Positions 17,312 to 25,233 of a stretch of DNA of 64,000 nucleotides are shown one piece after another. This DNA is from Clostridium_AW malenominatum (lineage in GTDB: Bacteria > Bacillota > Clostridia > Clostridiales > Clostridiaceae): positions 163,566 through 227,565 of the forward strand of contig NZ_BAAACF010000012.1 in assembly GCF_039521365.1 (NCBI RefSeq), given 5' to 3'. How positions within the stretch are numbered: position 1 is the first letter of the stretch; every line of letters begins with the position of its first letter. A model generated the notes under the pieces. It had not been told where the DNA came from and did no database searches. It worked only from the letters and a program-made list of their open reading frames with translations. Made by a program: the position numbers and the translations under genes.

Positions 17312-18562
17312 TCACTCCTTACAAAATTCTTTATCTAATAAAGGCATTAGGGCAATAATTGTTATGCATATTCCCATTGCTAAAAACATTCCTTCCGTTG
17401 AAATGTATTGTGATACCACTCCTGTCAAGGCTCCCCCTAAAGGTATAGCACTAAGGGTGCACATACTCATAAGAGATACAACCCTTCCTAGAATATTTGA
17501 TGGTGGATTTGTTAGTATATACGCTCTTACTGGGGTAGAAACTAAGGGAACACCAAATCCAATGAAGAAATATGCACAGGTTGCCACCGCAATTGGAGAA
17601 AACAGGTTATTAAAAAATCCAGGTAAACTAATTAAAGAATAATTAACTCCTAATAGTAAAAAGCCCATTATTGCTAAAGTAGATTTTTTAAATTTATGGC
17701 TTATTTGTGATATAACCATGCCACCTGTGGTTATTCCTAGCAATAGTCCTATGCCTAATATGCTTAAAACTTCTGGACCCGATAATAAAACTTCCTTTAC
17801 ATATGCAGGCATTAATACATTAAGGGGCGCTAAACAGAAGTTAACCAATGCAGCCATAAGAATATATATCAATATAATTCTTTTTCCCTTTACATATAAA
17901 ATTCCTTCTTTTAAGTCTTCAAAATAACTTTTTATGTTAACTTCTTTATCTTTGCTTACTACCTCTTCTATTTTTAAAAATCCCACTATTAATCCAGATA
18001 TAATAAAGGTAAATGCATCAATGATTATGGCTCCAGAAATTCCAAAAGTTCCTACAATTACTCCTGCTAAACTCATTCCAATTAACTCTCCAAAGGAGTT
18101 TACTGAGGTTGAAAAGGAGCTTCCACTTAATATCATATCTTTAGGCAATATTAGAGTACTTATTACTCCCTTTGCAGGTGAAGTTAAGGCCTCAAAAGTG
18201 GAGTTAAAAAAAGTAAATACAAATAAGTGCCAAGGCTTTAAAATATTATAATAAAACATCACTCCTGTAATCAATACTACTATTCCTCTAGCTGTATCTC
18301 CAAATATTATTACCTTTCTTTTAGAAAGTCTATCTACCAAAACTCCAGAAAATGGGCTGAAAATTATCCCTGGCAAGGCATTTACCGCAAATAAGGTACC
18401 AAGCAATAACTTTGACCCTGTTAGTAAATACACCATCCATCCATAAGCAATTGAATCTACAGAATCTCCAAATCTGGATATAAAATCTGCTAGAAGCAAT
18501 TTAGAATAGTTTTTATAAACTAATAACTCCTTAAATATACTTTTCCTTTTTGCAACCTCCAC
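17312..18562 (-). CDS. MFS transporter (efflux type)
   Basis: The start is GTG 18562 with GGAGG seven bases upstream. The 416-residue protein has twelve membrane segments. After the second segment it has the MFS loop GVLVDRLSKRKVIIFGD, close to the G-x3-D-R-x-G-R-K signature of drug/H+ antiporters (MFS_3-type, MefA-like). First gene of the MFS-regulator-MATE operon. The export substrate is unknown. Confidence 0.88.
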   Translation of the reverse strand: MEVAKRKSIFKELLVYKNYSKLLLADFISRFGDSVDSIAYGWMVYLLTGSKLLLGTLFAVNALPGIIFSPFSGVLVDRLSKRKVIIFGDTARGIVVLITGVMFYYNILKPWHLFVFTFFNSTFEALTSPAKGVISTLILPKDMILSGSSFSTSVNSFGELIGMSLAGVIVGTFGISGAIIIDAFTFIISGLIVGFLKIEEVVSKDKEVNIKSYFEDLKEGILYVKGKRIILIYILMAALVNFCLAPLNVLMPAYVKEVLLSGPEVLSILGIGLLLGITTGGMVISQISHKFKKSTLAIMGFLLLGVNYSLISLPGFFNNLFSPIAVATCAYFFIGFGVPLVSTPVRAYILTNPPSNILGRVVSLMSMCTLSAIPLGGALTGVVSQYISTEGMFLAMGICITIIALMPLLDKEFCKE

Positions 18563-18590
18563 AACTAATCCTCCATTAAAATTATTTTAT

Positions 18591-18609
18591 CGTTAAATTA
18601 ACTTTAACG
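18591..18609. promoter_or_regulatory. Perfect dyad operator over the MFS operon promoter
   Basis: CGTTAAA (18591-18597), 5-bp spacer, TTTAACG (18603-18609). It covers the -10 hexamer of the promoter serving the MFS-regulator-MATE operon, the right place for repression by the encoded winged-helix protein. Confidence 0.7.
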
Positions 18610-18629
18610 TCCTGCTTTTCTTTTGTCAA
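18601..18629 (-). promoter_or_regulatory. Promoter of the MFS-ArsR-MATE operon
   Basis: Minus-strand TTGACA (18629-18624), 17-bp spacer, TAAAGT (18606-18601), about 40 bp before the GTG start. Confidence 0.72.
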
Positions 18630-18638
18630 TAACAAAAA

Positions 18639-18681
18639 GGCAGATAATTTAAATCATCAATTATTGATTTAAACTATCTGC
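18639..18681 (-). terminator. Terminator of the transglutaminase gene
   Basis: GGCAGATAATTTAAATCA (18639-18656) pairs with TGATTTAAACTATCTGCC (18664-18681) with one interruption. On the minus strand it is followed by TTTTTGTT. Confidence 0.82.
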
Positions 18682-18691
18682 CTAATAGCGC

Positions 18692-19492
18692 TTAATATTG
18701 TTTTTCTACTAAATAATCTCTATCATTTTTTATCATTGATACTGATTCCTTGTTACCCTTTTTAATAGAATCATAAGTGGTATCTATAGTAACCCATTTT
18801 CCAATATCTTTTAAATACACTTGATTCCATCCATGATATGCTTTAATATCGTTTTTATATCCCATTATTAGCTTTGTAGGAATATCTATACTTCTTAGCA
18901 TTGCTGCAAGTAAAACTGAATAATCATAACATATTCCTAGGGAAGTTTTCATTGTATCTTCTATAGATGATACATAATCTACAGGAAGATTTTTAGCCTT
19001 ATTATAATCATAGCTAACATTATTTATAATATAATTATATATTACTTTGACTTTTTCCTTATCATCTTTAATATCCTTAGTTAATTCCTTAGCTTTTTTA
19101 ATAGGATCCATATCTTTATTCCAGTTGATAATTTGAATTGATTGCAAAAACACTTCATTTTTATTTGTTAAGTTTACAGTAACTTTTTCTTTTTTTACTA
19201 CTTTGTATTTATTCCCTGCAACATTTTCTAAGATAGAAATTGTATACTCTCCATCTTCAAACTGTAATGGAAATCTATTGTTAGATTTTAAATTATAAGT
19301 ATAGCTTTTATTACCTTTGCTAATCATTACTTTCGCTGATACATCCTTTTGGTACTTATAATCAACACTAACAATTCCACTATTTAACTGACTTTTGTCT
19401 ATATTTGAAAGAGACGCTTGTCCAAAAACAACTGTTGAAGGTAATAATAAAAAAACTACTAATAAGAAACTTGTTATACGAAGTTTAAACAT
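18692..19492 (-). CDS. Secreted transglutaminase-like protein
   Basis: The 266-residue protein starts at ATG after GGGAGAG. It has a signal peptide (ITSFLLVVFLLLPSTVVFGQA), a beta-rich middle, and a C-terminal transglutaminase/protease-like domain with Cys188 (LGICYDYS), His220 (AYHGWNQVY) and Asp237 (WVTIDTTYD). Such proteins act as cysteine proteases or cross-linkers at the cell surface; the exact reaction is unknown. Its leader is a c-di-GMP-I riboswitch, so expression should follow c-di-GMP. Sortase and adhesin genes lie just upstream on the same strand, suggesting a role in surface protein processing. Confidence 0.88.
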   Translation of the reverse strand: MFKLRITSFLLVVFLLLPSTVVFGQASLSNIDKSQLNSGIVSVDYKYQKDVSAKVMISKGNKSYTYNLKSNNRFPLQFEDGEYTISILENVAGNKYKVVKKEKVTVNLTNKNEVFLQSIQIINWNKDMDPIKKAKELTKDIKDDKEKVKVIYNYIINNVSYDYNKAKNLPVDYVSSIEDTMKTSLGICYDYSVLLAAMLRSIDIPTKLIMGYKNDIKAYHGWNQVYLKDIGKWVTIDTTYDSIKKGNKESVSMIKNDRDYLVEKQY

Positions 19493-19504
19493 AAAAAACT
19501 CTCC

Positions 19505-19590
19505 CTTCGGTAACTGGCTGCCATCTTATTTCTAAGGAAGGCCCTTTAGTTTTGCGTCTCTAGTTTTCACTAGATTTGCCATTATCGGTG
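19505..19590 (-). promoter_or_regulatory. Cyclic-di-GMP class I riboswitch (GEMM-I)
   Basis: On the minus strand the conserved parts appear in order: GATAATGGCAAA, a stem closed by a GAAA tetraloop (CTAGTGAAAACTAG), GACGCAAAACTA, AGGG...CTTAG, and ATGGCAGCCAGTTACCGAA. These match the GEMM-I consensus, including the G/A-rich ligand pocket. The 3' strand of the closing stem ends directly at the GGGAGAG ribosome site of the transglutaminase gene, and no terminator is seen, so translational control is the simplest reading. Confidence 0.93.
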
Positions 19591-19624
19591 AAAAGCCACC
19601 AGATAAAATATTTATATTTACTAT

Positions 19625-19663
19625 AATTATAACATGATTATAGTAAATAATCATGTTATAATT
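19625..19663. repeat. Perfect 16-bp inverted repeat upstream of the riboswitch
   Basis: AATTATAACATGATTA (19625-19640) and its exact complement (19648-19663) flank the 7-nt loop TAGTAAA. It lies between the sortase stop and the riboswitch where the leader promoter must be, and contains TATAAT-like hexamers. It could be an operator or a sortase terminator, though no T-run follows. Confidence 0.65.
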
Positions 19664-19690
19664 ACAATATATATTCAATTTTTTAATAAC

Positions 19691-20383
19691 TTATTCTATA
19701 ATATTTCCCTTAATTATTAATCTCTGAGTTGGTTTAATCATTGGGTGACAAGTTACTAATGTTATTTCTTTATTCTTTTTATTGCTATTTAATACCCAAG
19801 TCTCTTCTGGTTTAACATAGAGTTTTTCTACTACTACATATTTATATTGGCTTTCTCCTTTATCAATTTCTATTATGTCTCCAATTTCTACCTCATCTAA
19901 TCTGTTGAAGTTTCTTCCATAAGTATGGCTTCTATGGCCGGCTATAGCATAATTTCCCTCTTGTCCAGCCTTTCCTGTATGTTCTATACTTGCTACGGAT
20001 ATTTTTAAATTTTCTTCTATAGCACCTTTTAATATAGGTAGATTCAAATTAATCTTTTTAATTATCAACATACCTTCCATGTTCTTTTTAATATATTCTT
20101 CCCTTAGTTTTCTTTCATTTTCTTTCTTTTTTTCTTCTGCCTCTTTGTAAGCCTCATTTTCCTTGTTATCTTCTACAGTTTCTGTATTTTGTTCCTCTAT
20201 TAATATTATTTCATTATCATCTTGATAATTTATAGAACCTTCATCTATAATGGATAGACTTTCATTCCATTCTCTTATTAGTTTTTGTTGCTTATAATCA
20301 ACATATGCTTCTGTCATTTTAGGATATGCAATTACAAACACTCCTATAACTATAATAATTGTTGAAATTATTTTTCTTTTCAT
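19691..20383 (-). CDS. Sortase (probably class D-like)
   Basis: The 230-residue protein has an N-terminal anchor (IISTIIIVIGVFVIAY), a Glu/Lys-rich linker (residues about 50-100), and the sortase barrel with His150 (AGHRSHTYG), Cys212 (TLVTCHP) and Arg221 (TQRLIIKG). It lacks the DPW/DPF lid expected of pilin-polymerising class C enzymes. By family it cleaves a wall-sorting motif between Thr and Gly and joins the protein to peptidoglycan. The adhesin just upstream ends with LPKTGE and is its likely substrate. Class assignment is tentative. Confidence 0.9.
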   Translation of the reverse strand: MKRKIISTIIIVIGVFVIAYPKMTEAYVDYKQQKLIREWNESLSIIDEGSINYQDDNEIILIEEQNTETVEDNKENEAYKEAEEKKKENERKLREEYIKKNMEGMLIIKKINLNLPILKGAIEENLKISVASIEHTGKAGQEGNYAIAGHRSHTYGRNFNRLDEVEIGDIIEIDKGESQYKYVVVEKLYVKPEETWVLNSNKKNKEITLVTCHPMIKPTQRLIIKGNIIE

Positions 20384-20421
20384 TCCATCTTCCCTACCCT
20401 AATCTATTAATCAAAACTGAA

Positions 20422-20447
20422 AAAGGCAGGTATGCGTTCCTGCCTTT
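20422..20447 (-). terminator. Terminator after the adhesin gene
   Basis: AAAGGCAGG (20422-20430) pairs with CCTGCCTTT (20439-20447), followed on the minus strand by TTCAGTTTTGATT. It lies between adhesin and sortase, so sortase expression needs read-through or a promoter within the following 40 bp. Confidence 0.78.
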
Positions 20448-20453
20448 AATCAA

Positions 20454-23400
20454 CTATGCTGTCTTTCTCCTTAGTCTTACACCAATAAATATCAGTATCA
20501 ACCCTACTAAATAAAATTCTACATTACTACCTTCACCAGTCTTTGGAAGTACATCTACTGAACCAGATGGGATTTTATCATCAACATCAGTGAATTCATC
20601 TTCTGGTTTAGTTGGTTCCGTCGGTTCTGTTGGTTCTGTTGGCTCTTCTTTTTCATTTCCAACTCTTAGTTCAACATAAGTTTTATCTTTGCCTATAGTT
20701 AGATTTATCTCCTTTGTGTCTAGTTTATATCCTGTAGGGGCTTTTATTTCTACTACTTTATATTCACCAAACTGCAACTCTTTTGCTATGGCTATACCAT
20801 CAACCCCTGTCCTTAATGTTGCCACTATCTTACCTTCAGAGTTTTTAACTTGAAACACAGCTTCAGACAGTAACTTTGTTTCATCTTTACTATCTACTTT
20901 TTTAATGGTTATTGAACCCTTTGGTTTATCTGGTTCCCAAGGGGTTGATGGGGTTGATGGGATTTTAGTATTCTTCAATTCTAACTGAATTTTACTATTA
21001 TCTTTGTCTACATTCACTGTGTGCTCTGTAGTGTCAAGCTTATATCCTACAGGTGCTTTCTTCTCTACTACCTTATATTCTCCAAAAGGTAAATTCTCAA
21101 CTTTTGCTGTACCATCAGCACCTGTTGTTAAAGTTTCAACTACTTTTCCTTTAGAATCTTTAACTTCAAATTCTGCTCCAGGTAATACTCTTGTTTCGTT
21201 ATCGCTGTCTACCTTCATAATTGTTATTGACCCTAACTTATAGTTTTTAACAATTACTTCTTGTTTATCTTCAGAGTTTATAACAACTTCTATATTTTGG
21301 TCTTCATCAAGTATTTGATATCCTAAAACAGGTTCTGTTTCTTTTAAGGTATATTTGCCAAATTTTAAGCCCGGCACATTTAGAATACCATTTTCATCAG
21401 TTTTTGCCTTTCCTACAAGTTTTCCGTTCCAATCGAACAACTTAAATTCTACTCCACTTATCTTAGTGTCAATGTCATTACCATCAACTTTGATTATTTT
21501 AAGGCTACCAAGCTTACCGCTTCCTGTTCCTGAGCCATCTGTGATTCTCACAACTATTTCTTTTTCAAAAGGCTGATTTTCTGTGGATACACCATCACCT
21601 TCGAAATATACTTTATTAGACAACTTAGAATAATCCACATCTGTTGTAATCTTTGTTCGATATAAAATGTTATACATTGTATCGATCTTTTCTAAAAACT
21701 CAAGTTTAAAGGTCTGAGTACCTGTTGCTAAATCTCTAGGACTAATTGTTACTCTAAAGTTCTTATAAGGTTCATTATCTGATGTCCTGTTTACAATGAA
21801 GCTATCTTCTATAACCTCATGACCAATACTTAGAGTATCTATCAAAGTTGCATTTTCAATTTCTGATAAACTCTTATTTGCAATAATCCACCAGCTAAGT
21901 TCCTTTCCATCTTGCTTTCCACTCTTTTCCACAAACTTTTCTGAGTCCCAATAGCTAACCTTAGCACTATACTCAATGCCTCCAGCAGTTGCCCTATTTA
22001 CATATTCAGTTTGTGATAGACCTACAAGTTTAGTTTTAAACACAACCCTATATGGGCTATTAACAGGACCATTAATTTTAATCTTAAGAAGTTTATCAGA
22101 AGCTTCTTCTATACTATACTTGCTATTATCAACGACGCTTCCAAGTTTCATGTTCCCATTTGGTTCAACTGTATATTCATAAATTACTATTGAATCTTTA
22201 TCTAGTATTTGATTACCTTCTATGCTATCTTCTACTATGATATTGTTTAAATTCTTAGATAGATAGTTCAAGTCAATATTCCAAGTAATCTCTCTTTTGC
22301 TTCTGTCCAGTGTACCTGATTTGCTTCCATTGTCACTTGCAATACTTTCTACAGTCTGCGTTGCAGCCTTGTCCACTGGATCTTTCACCTTGTCCCATGT
22401 AAATCTTGCATTATTGCTGTATGCTCTTTGTCTATGATCCTCTGATACTTGGAAAGGGTCAAATTTGGTCTTATAAGTGATTGTATAAATTGAATCCTTA
22501 ACATCATCTAAAAAGTTTAACTTAAATCCCTTCGTCCAGTCTCCATCTACATTATATTCAAGGGTATAGTCAGTATCTTTGACCAATATAGCATTACCTT
22601 TCTTGACTAGAATAGTATCTGGTAGCATAGTCAATCCACCGTTTGGAAATGTATCCTCTATAACAAGGCCTGGAATTGGTTCCTTTATAGGATTCACTGT
22701 AATCTTCCAACCCATAGTCTTTTCATCATAGTTTATACTACCATCTGACGACTTATTGAAGCTATTTGTTATTGTTGGATTTATTTTTATATTACCTGTA
22801 CCTACGCCACCTAAAGAAGCCCCATTTGTAAACCCTTTTCCACCGTTTTTATCATTATCTGCAATATTAGTGCGATATACTATTCTATATGCACCAGTGA
22901 TATTACCTAATTTTACTTTGAATTTAGTATTACCATTTTCCTTTGTAATATCTTCTGCTCCTATATTTGCTAAAGCTTCTCCATCTAAAGTAGCCCTACC
23001 ATTATCATCAAGTTTTAATTTATACACCTTAACTGAATCTTCCACTAAGCTTAATCCAGGTCCAAATATATCTTCAACTATAGCATTATCTATTTTTTCC
23101 TCAGCTGTGTTAACATCAATGGTCCAGATAATATATTTTTCATTATAACCTATATTCTCTTTTCCGCTTTTAACTATTAACTTCCCTCTTCTTACATTAA
23201 CTGTAGTGGAAGTTTCTATTCCTAAAAAGCTTGCATTGTTTGTAAATTTAGTCTTAGCCATATCTGTGATAACAGTATCATATTCTATTTGGTATGCATC
23301 ATTTATATCACCTAATACTACTTTAAAGCTAGTAGGTTTATCATTAGGAGTATATTCTACTGAATAACCTGGTGAAAGGACCTCTTCTTTTCTAGTTACA

Positions 23401-25079
23401 TTCCCATCTTCACCTAATGTAAGCTTATATACCTTCATTGAACTTTTATCTAAACTTAATCCACCCTCTAACTTATCTTCAACTGTTGCTCCTTTTACTT
23501 CGGATAATGATTTATTCACATCAATGGTCCATGTTATTTTACTTGTATTAAATGTTTTATCGGGGCGCCCATTTTTTTCTATGTTCTTACCCCTTGTTAT
23601 AGTAACTTTAGCTTCAGATGATCCTCCATGGAAATTTGCTACATTACCGAAAATATCCTTAGTATTATCTACAATATTAGTATTATATACTATCCTGTAT
23701 GCATTATTTATATTACCTAGTTCTACTTTAAATCCGCCATCAATATCAGTTACTGTATACTTATCTGGTGTAACTTCTTCTCCTAAAGCCACATTCCCAT
23801 CCAAATCTACCTTTAAATTGTGTACCTTTATTGACGTTTTGTCCAAATTCAATCCCTTGTCTAAAATATCTTCTACTATTGCATTTTCAACTTTAGACAA
23901 AGATTTATTTACATCAATTGTCCACTGAATATTGTCCGCATTAACTGGCTTATTAACCATACCTTTCTTTGCTACAGGACCGGATACATTATCAGGTCTA
24001 AACTTTATAACTATTTCTTGTGAATTTTTTTCAGAGATAGGGAAAATTATTTTTACTGGGTTTTCCCCTTTGATTACACTCCTATTAAATTCACTATTAA
24101 ATTGTACTGTTCCCTCTACATCGGAATGATTCTTTGCATATTCATTGTAAACTAGTTTTAACTTACCATCCATCCCTAAATAGAACTTTCCTACAGAATC
24201 ACCATTTTGTAAAAGAAGATCTCCTTCCACAGCGTTAAATATACTAAAAGCTATAGGAACTTGAACTTCAGTATAGTCACCTACATTAATTTCTTGAGCA
24301 TTTTCAAGTTTCCATGCATAAAACAGTGATACTTTAGAACCTTGTTCTATTGGATATTCAGTATTTCCATCAATGGTATTGCCATTAGAATCTTTTACCA
24401 TTACAGATGTAATTGTATCAATTTTTTTGACTTGCTCATTATTGACAACATTGGACGTATTTAGAGGTAATAATGTTTTATCTAGCTGCCCATCTTTTTC
24501 TATTGTTACTGGGGTAGATACATTATCATCTCTAAACTTTACAACTATTTCTTGTGAATTTTTTTCAGAGATAGGAAAAATTATTTTTACTGGGTTTTCG
24601 TCATTGATTACACTCTTATTAAATTCACTATTAAATTGTACTGTTCCCTCTACACCGGAATGATTCTTTGCATATTCGTTGTAAACTAATTTTAACTTTC
24701 CATCCATGTCTAAATAAAACTTTCCTACAGAATCACCATTTTGTAAAAGAAGATCTCCTTCCATAGCGTTAAATATACTAAAAGCTATAGGGACTTGAAC
24801 TTCAGTATAGTCACCTACACTAATTTCTTGAGCATTTTCAAGCTTCCATGTATAAAACAGTGATACTTTAGAACCTTGTTCTATTGAATATTCAGTATTT
24901 CCATCAATGGTATTGCCATTAGAATCTTTCACCATTACAGATGTAATTGTATCAATTTTTTTACCTTGCTCATTATTGATACCATTAGATGCGTATACAG
25001 GTAGTGATGTCTGCATTAAAAAAGCTAAAATAATTAATCGTATTATTTTATATTTACTTTTTTTAATAAAATTTTTCAA
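20454..25079 (-). CDS. LPXTG-anchored multidomain surface adhesin
   Basis: The start is TTG 25079, preceded by GGAGG. The 1541-residue protein has a signal peptide ending near VYA-S (residue 30) and two nearly identical 178-residue repeats (about 35-212 and 213-369). Six related domains follow, recognised by WTIDVN-like strands (IQWTIDVN, ITWTIDVN, IIWTIDVN, GWKITVN, ITWNIDLN, SWWIIAN), then three CnaB-type domains with paired Lys and Glu suited to isopeptide bonds. A Pro/Glu/Thr wall spacer (EPTEPTEPT), LPKTGE (from 1511), a membrane span and RLRRKTA complete it. It should be wall-anchored by the adjacent sortase and act in host or matrix binding by family analogy. The ligand is unknown. Confidence 0.93.
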   Translation of the reverse strand: MKNFIKKSKYKIIRLIILAFLMQTSLPVYASNGINNEQGKKIDTITSVMVKDSNGNTIDGNTEYSIEQGSKVSLFYTWKLENAQEISVGDYTEVQVPIAFSIFNAMEGDLLLQNGDSVGKFYLDMDGKLKLVYNEYAKNHSGVEGTVQFNSEFNKSVINDENPVKIIFPISEKNSQEIVVKFRDDNVSTPVTIEKDGQLDKTLLPLNTSNVVNNEQVKKIDTITSVMVKDSNGNTIDGNTEYPIEQGSKVSLFYAWKLENAQEINVGDYTEVQVPIAFSIFNAVEGDLLLQNGDSVGKFYLGMDGKLKLVYNEYAKNHSDVEGTVQFNSEFNRSVIKGENPVKIIFPISEKNSQEIVIKFRPDNVSGPVAKKGMVNKPVNADNIQWTIDVNKSLSKVENAIVEDILDKGLNLDKTSIKVHNLKVDLDGNVALGEEVTPDKYTVTDIDGGFKVELGNINNAYRIVYNTNIVDNTKDIFGNVANFHGGSSEAKVTITRGKNIEKNGRPDKTFNTSKITWTIDVNKSLSEVKGATVEDKLEGGLSLDKSSMKVYKLTLGEDGNVTRKEEVLSPGYSVEYTPNDKPTSFKVVLGDINDAYQIEYDTVITDMAKTKFTNNASFLGIETSTTVNVRRGKLIVKSGKENIGYNEKYIIWTIDVNTAEEKIDNAIVEDIFGPGLSLVEDSVKVYKLKLDDNGRATLDGEALANIGAEDITKENGNTKFKVKLGNITGAYRIVYRTNIADNDKNGGKGFTNGASLGGVGTGNIKINPTITNSFNKSSDGSINYDEKTMGWKITVNPIKEPIPGLVIEDTFPNGGLTMLPDTILVKKGNAILVKDTDYTLEYNVDGDWTKGFKLNFLDDVKDSIYTITYKTKFDPFQVSEDHRQRAYSNNARFTWDKVKDPVDKAATQTVESIASDNGSKSGTLDRSKREITWNIDLNYLSKNLNNIIVEDSIEGNQILDKDSIVIYEYTVEPNGNMKLGSVVDNSKYSIEEASDKLLKIKINGPVNSPYRVVFKTKLVGLSQTEYVNRATAGGIEYSAKVSYWDSEKFVEKSGKQDGKELSWWIIANKSLSEIENATLIDTLSIGHEVIEDSFIVNRTSDNEPYKNFRVTISPRDLATGTQTFKLEFLEKIDTMYNILYRTKITTDVDYSKLSNKVYFEGDGVSTENQPFEKEIVVRITDGSGTGSGKLGSLKIIKVDGNDIDTKISGVEFKLFDWNGKLVGKAKTDENGILNVPGLKFGKYTLKETEPVLGYQILDEDQNIEVVINSEDKQEVIVKNYKLGSITIMKVDSDNETRVLPGAEFEVKDSKGKVVETLTTGADGTAKVENLPFGEYKVVEKKAPVGYKLDTTEHTVNVDKDNSKIQLELKNTKIPSTPSTPWEPDKPKGSITIKKVDSKDETKLLSEAVFQVKNSEGKIVATLRTGVDGIAIAKELQFGEYKVVEIKAPTGYKLDTKEINLTIGKDKTYVELRVGNEKEEPTEPTEPTEPTKPEDEFTDVDDKIPSGSVDVLPKTGEGSNVEFYLVGLILIFIGVRLRRKTA
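23973..24977 (-). repeat. Tandem 534-bp repeat within the adhesin gene
   Basis: Codons about 35-212 (24977-24444) and 213-369 (24443-23973) are near-identical at both DNA and protein level, the period being 178 codons. Few differences (for example TEYSIEQG versus TEYPIEQG) point to a recent duplication that could expand or contract by recombination. Confidence 0.88.
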
Positions 25080-25189
25080 TAAAATCCTCCTCCCTTCAAT
25101 GTCCTATTATATTTATTTACATTTTTCTAATCTATTCCTTTTTTGCTTATATTTATCCTTTTTATTGCTATACTGTAAATAAAATATTA

Positions 25190-25226
25190 AAAACGGCTTC
25201 ATTTTTATAAATGCAACCGTTTAAAA
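25190..25226 (-). terminator. Terminator of the AraC-GH39 gene
   Basis: AAACGG (25191-25196) pairs with CCGTTT (25217-25222), with inner CATTT/AAATG pairing. The minus strand continues CCGTTTTTAAT. Confidence 0.75.
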
Positions 25227-25233
25227 AACATTT

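Noticed and set aside
20610..20650. Short tandem repeats suggesting a CRISPR or microsatellite
   Set aside because: They encode the EPT repeats of the adhesin wall spacer; no spacer-repeat array exists in the window.
20454..25079. Many open frames on the plus strand opposite the adhesin
   Set aside because: They lack ribosome sites and follow the codon pattern of the long minus-strand gene, which has clear domain structure.
25080..25233. Possible c-di-GMP riboswitch directly before the adhesin
   Set aside because: The 5' region has none of the GEMM conserved segments, only a ribosome site and AT-rich sequence.
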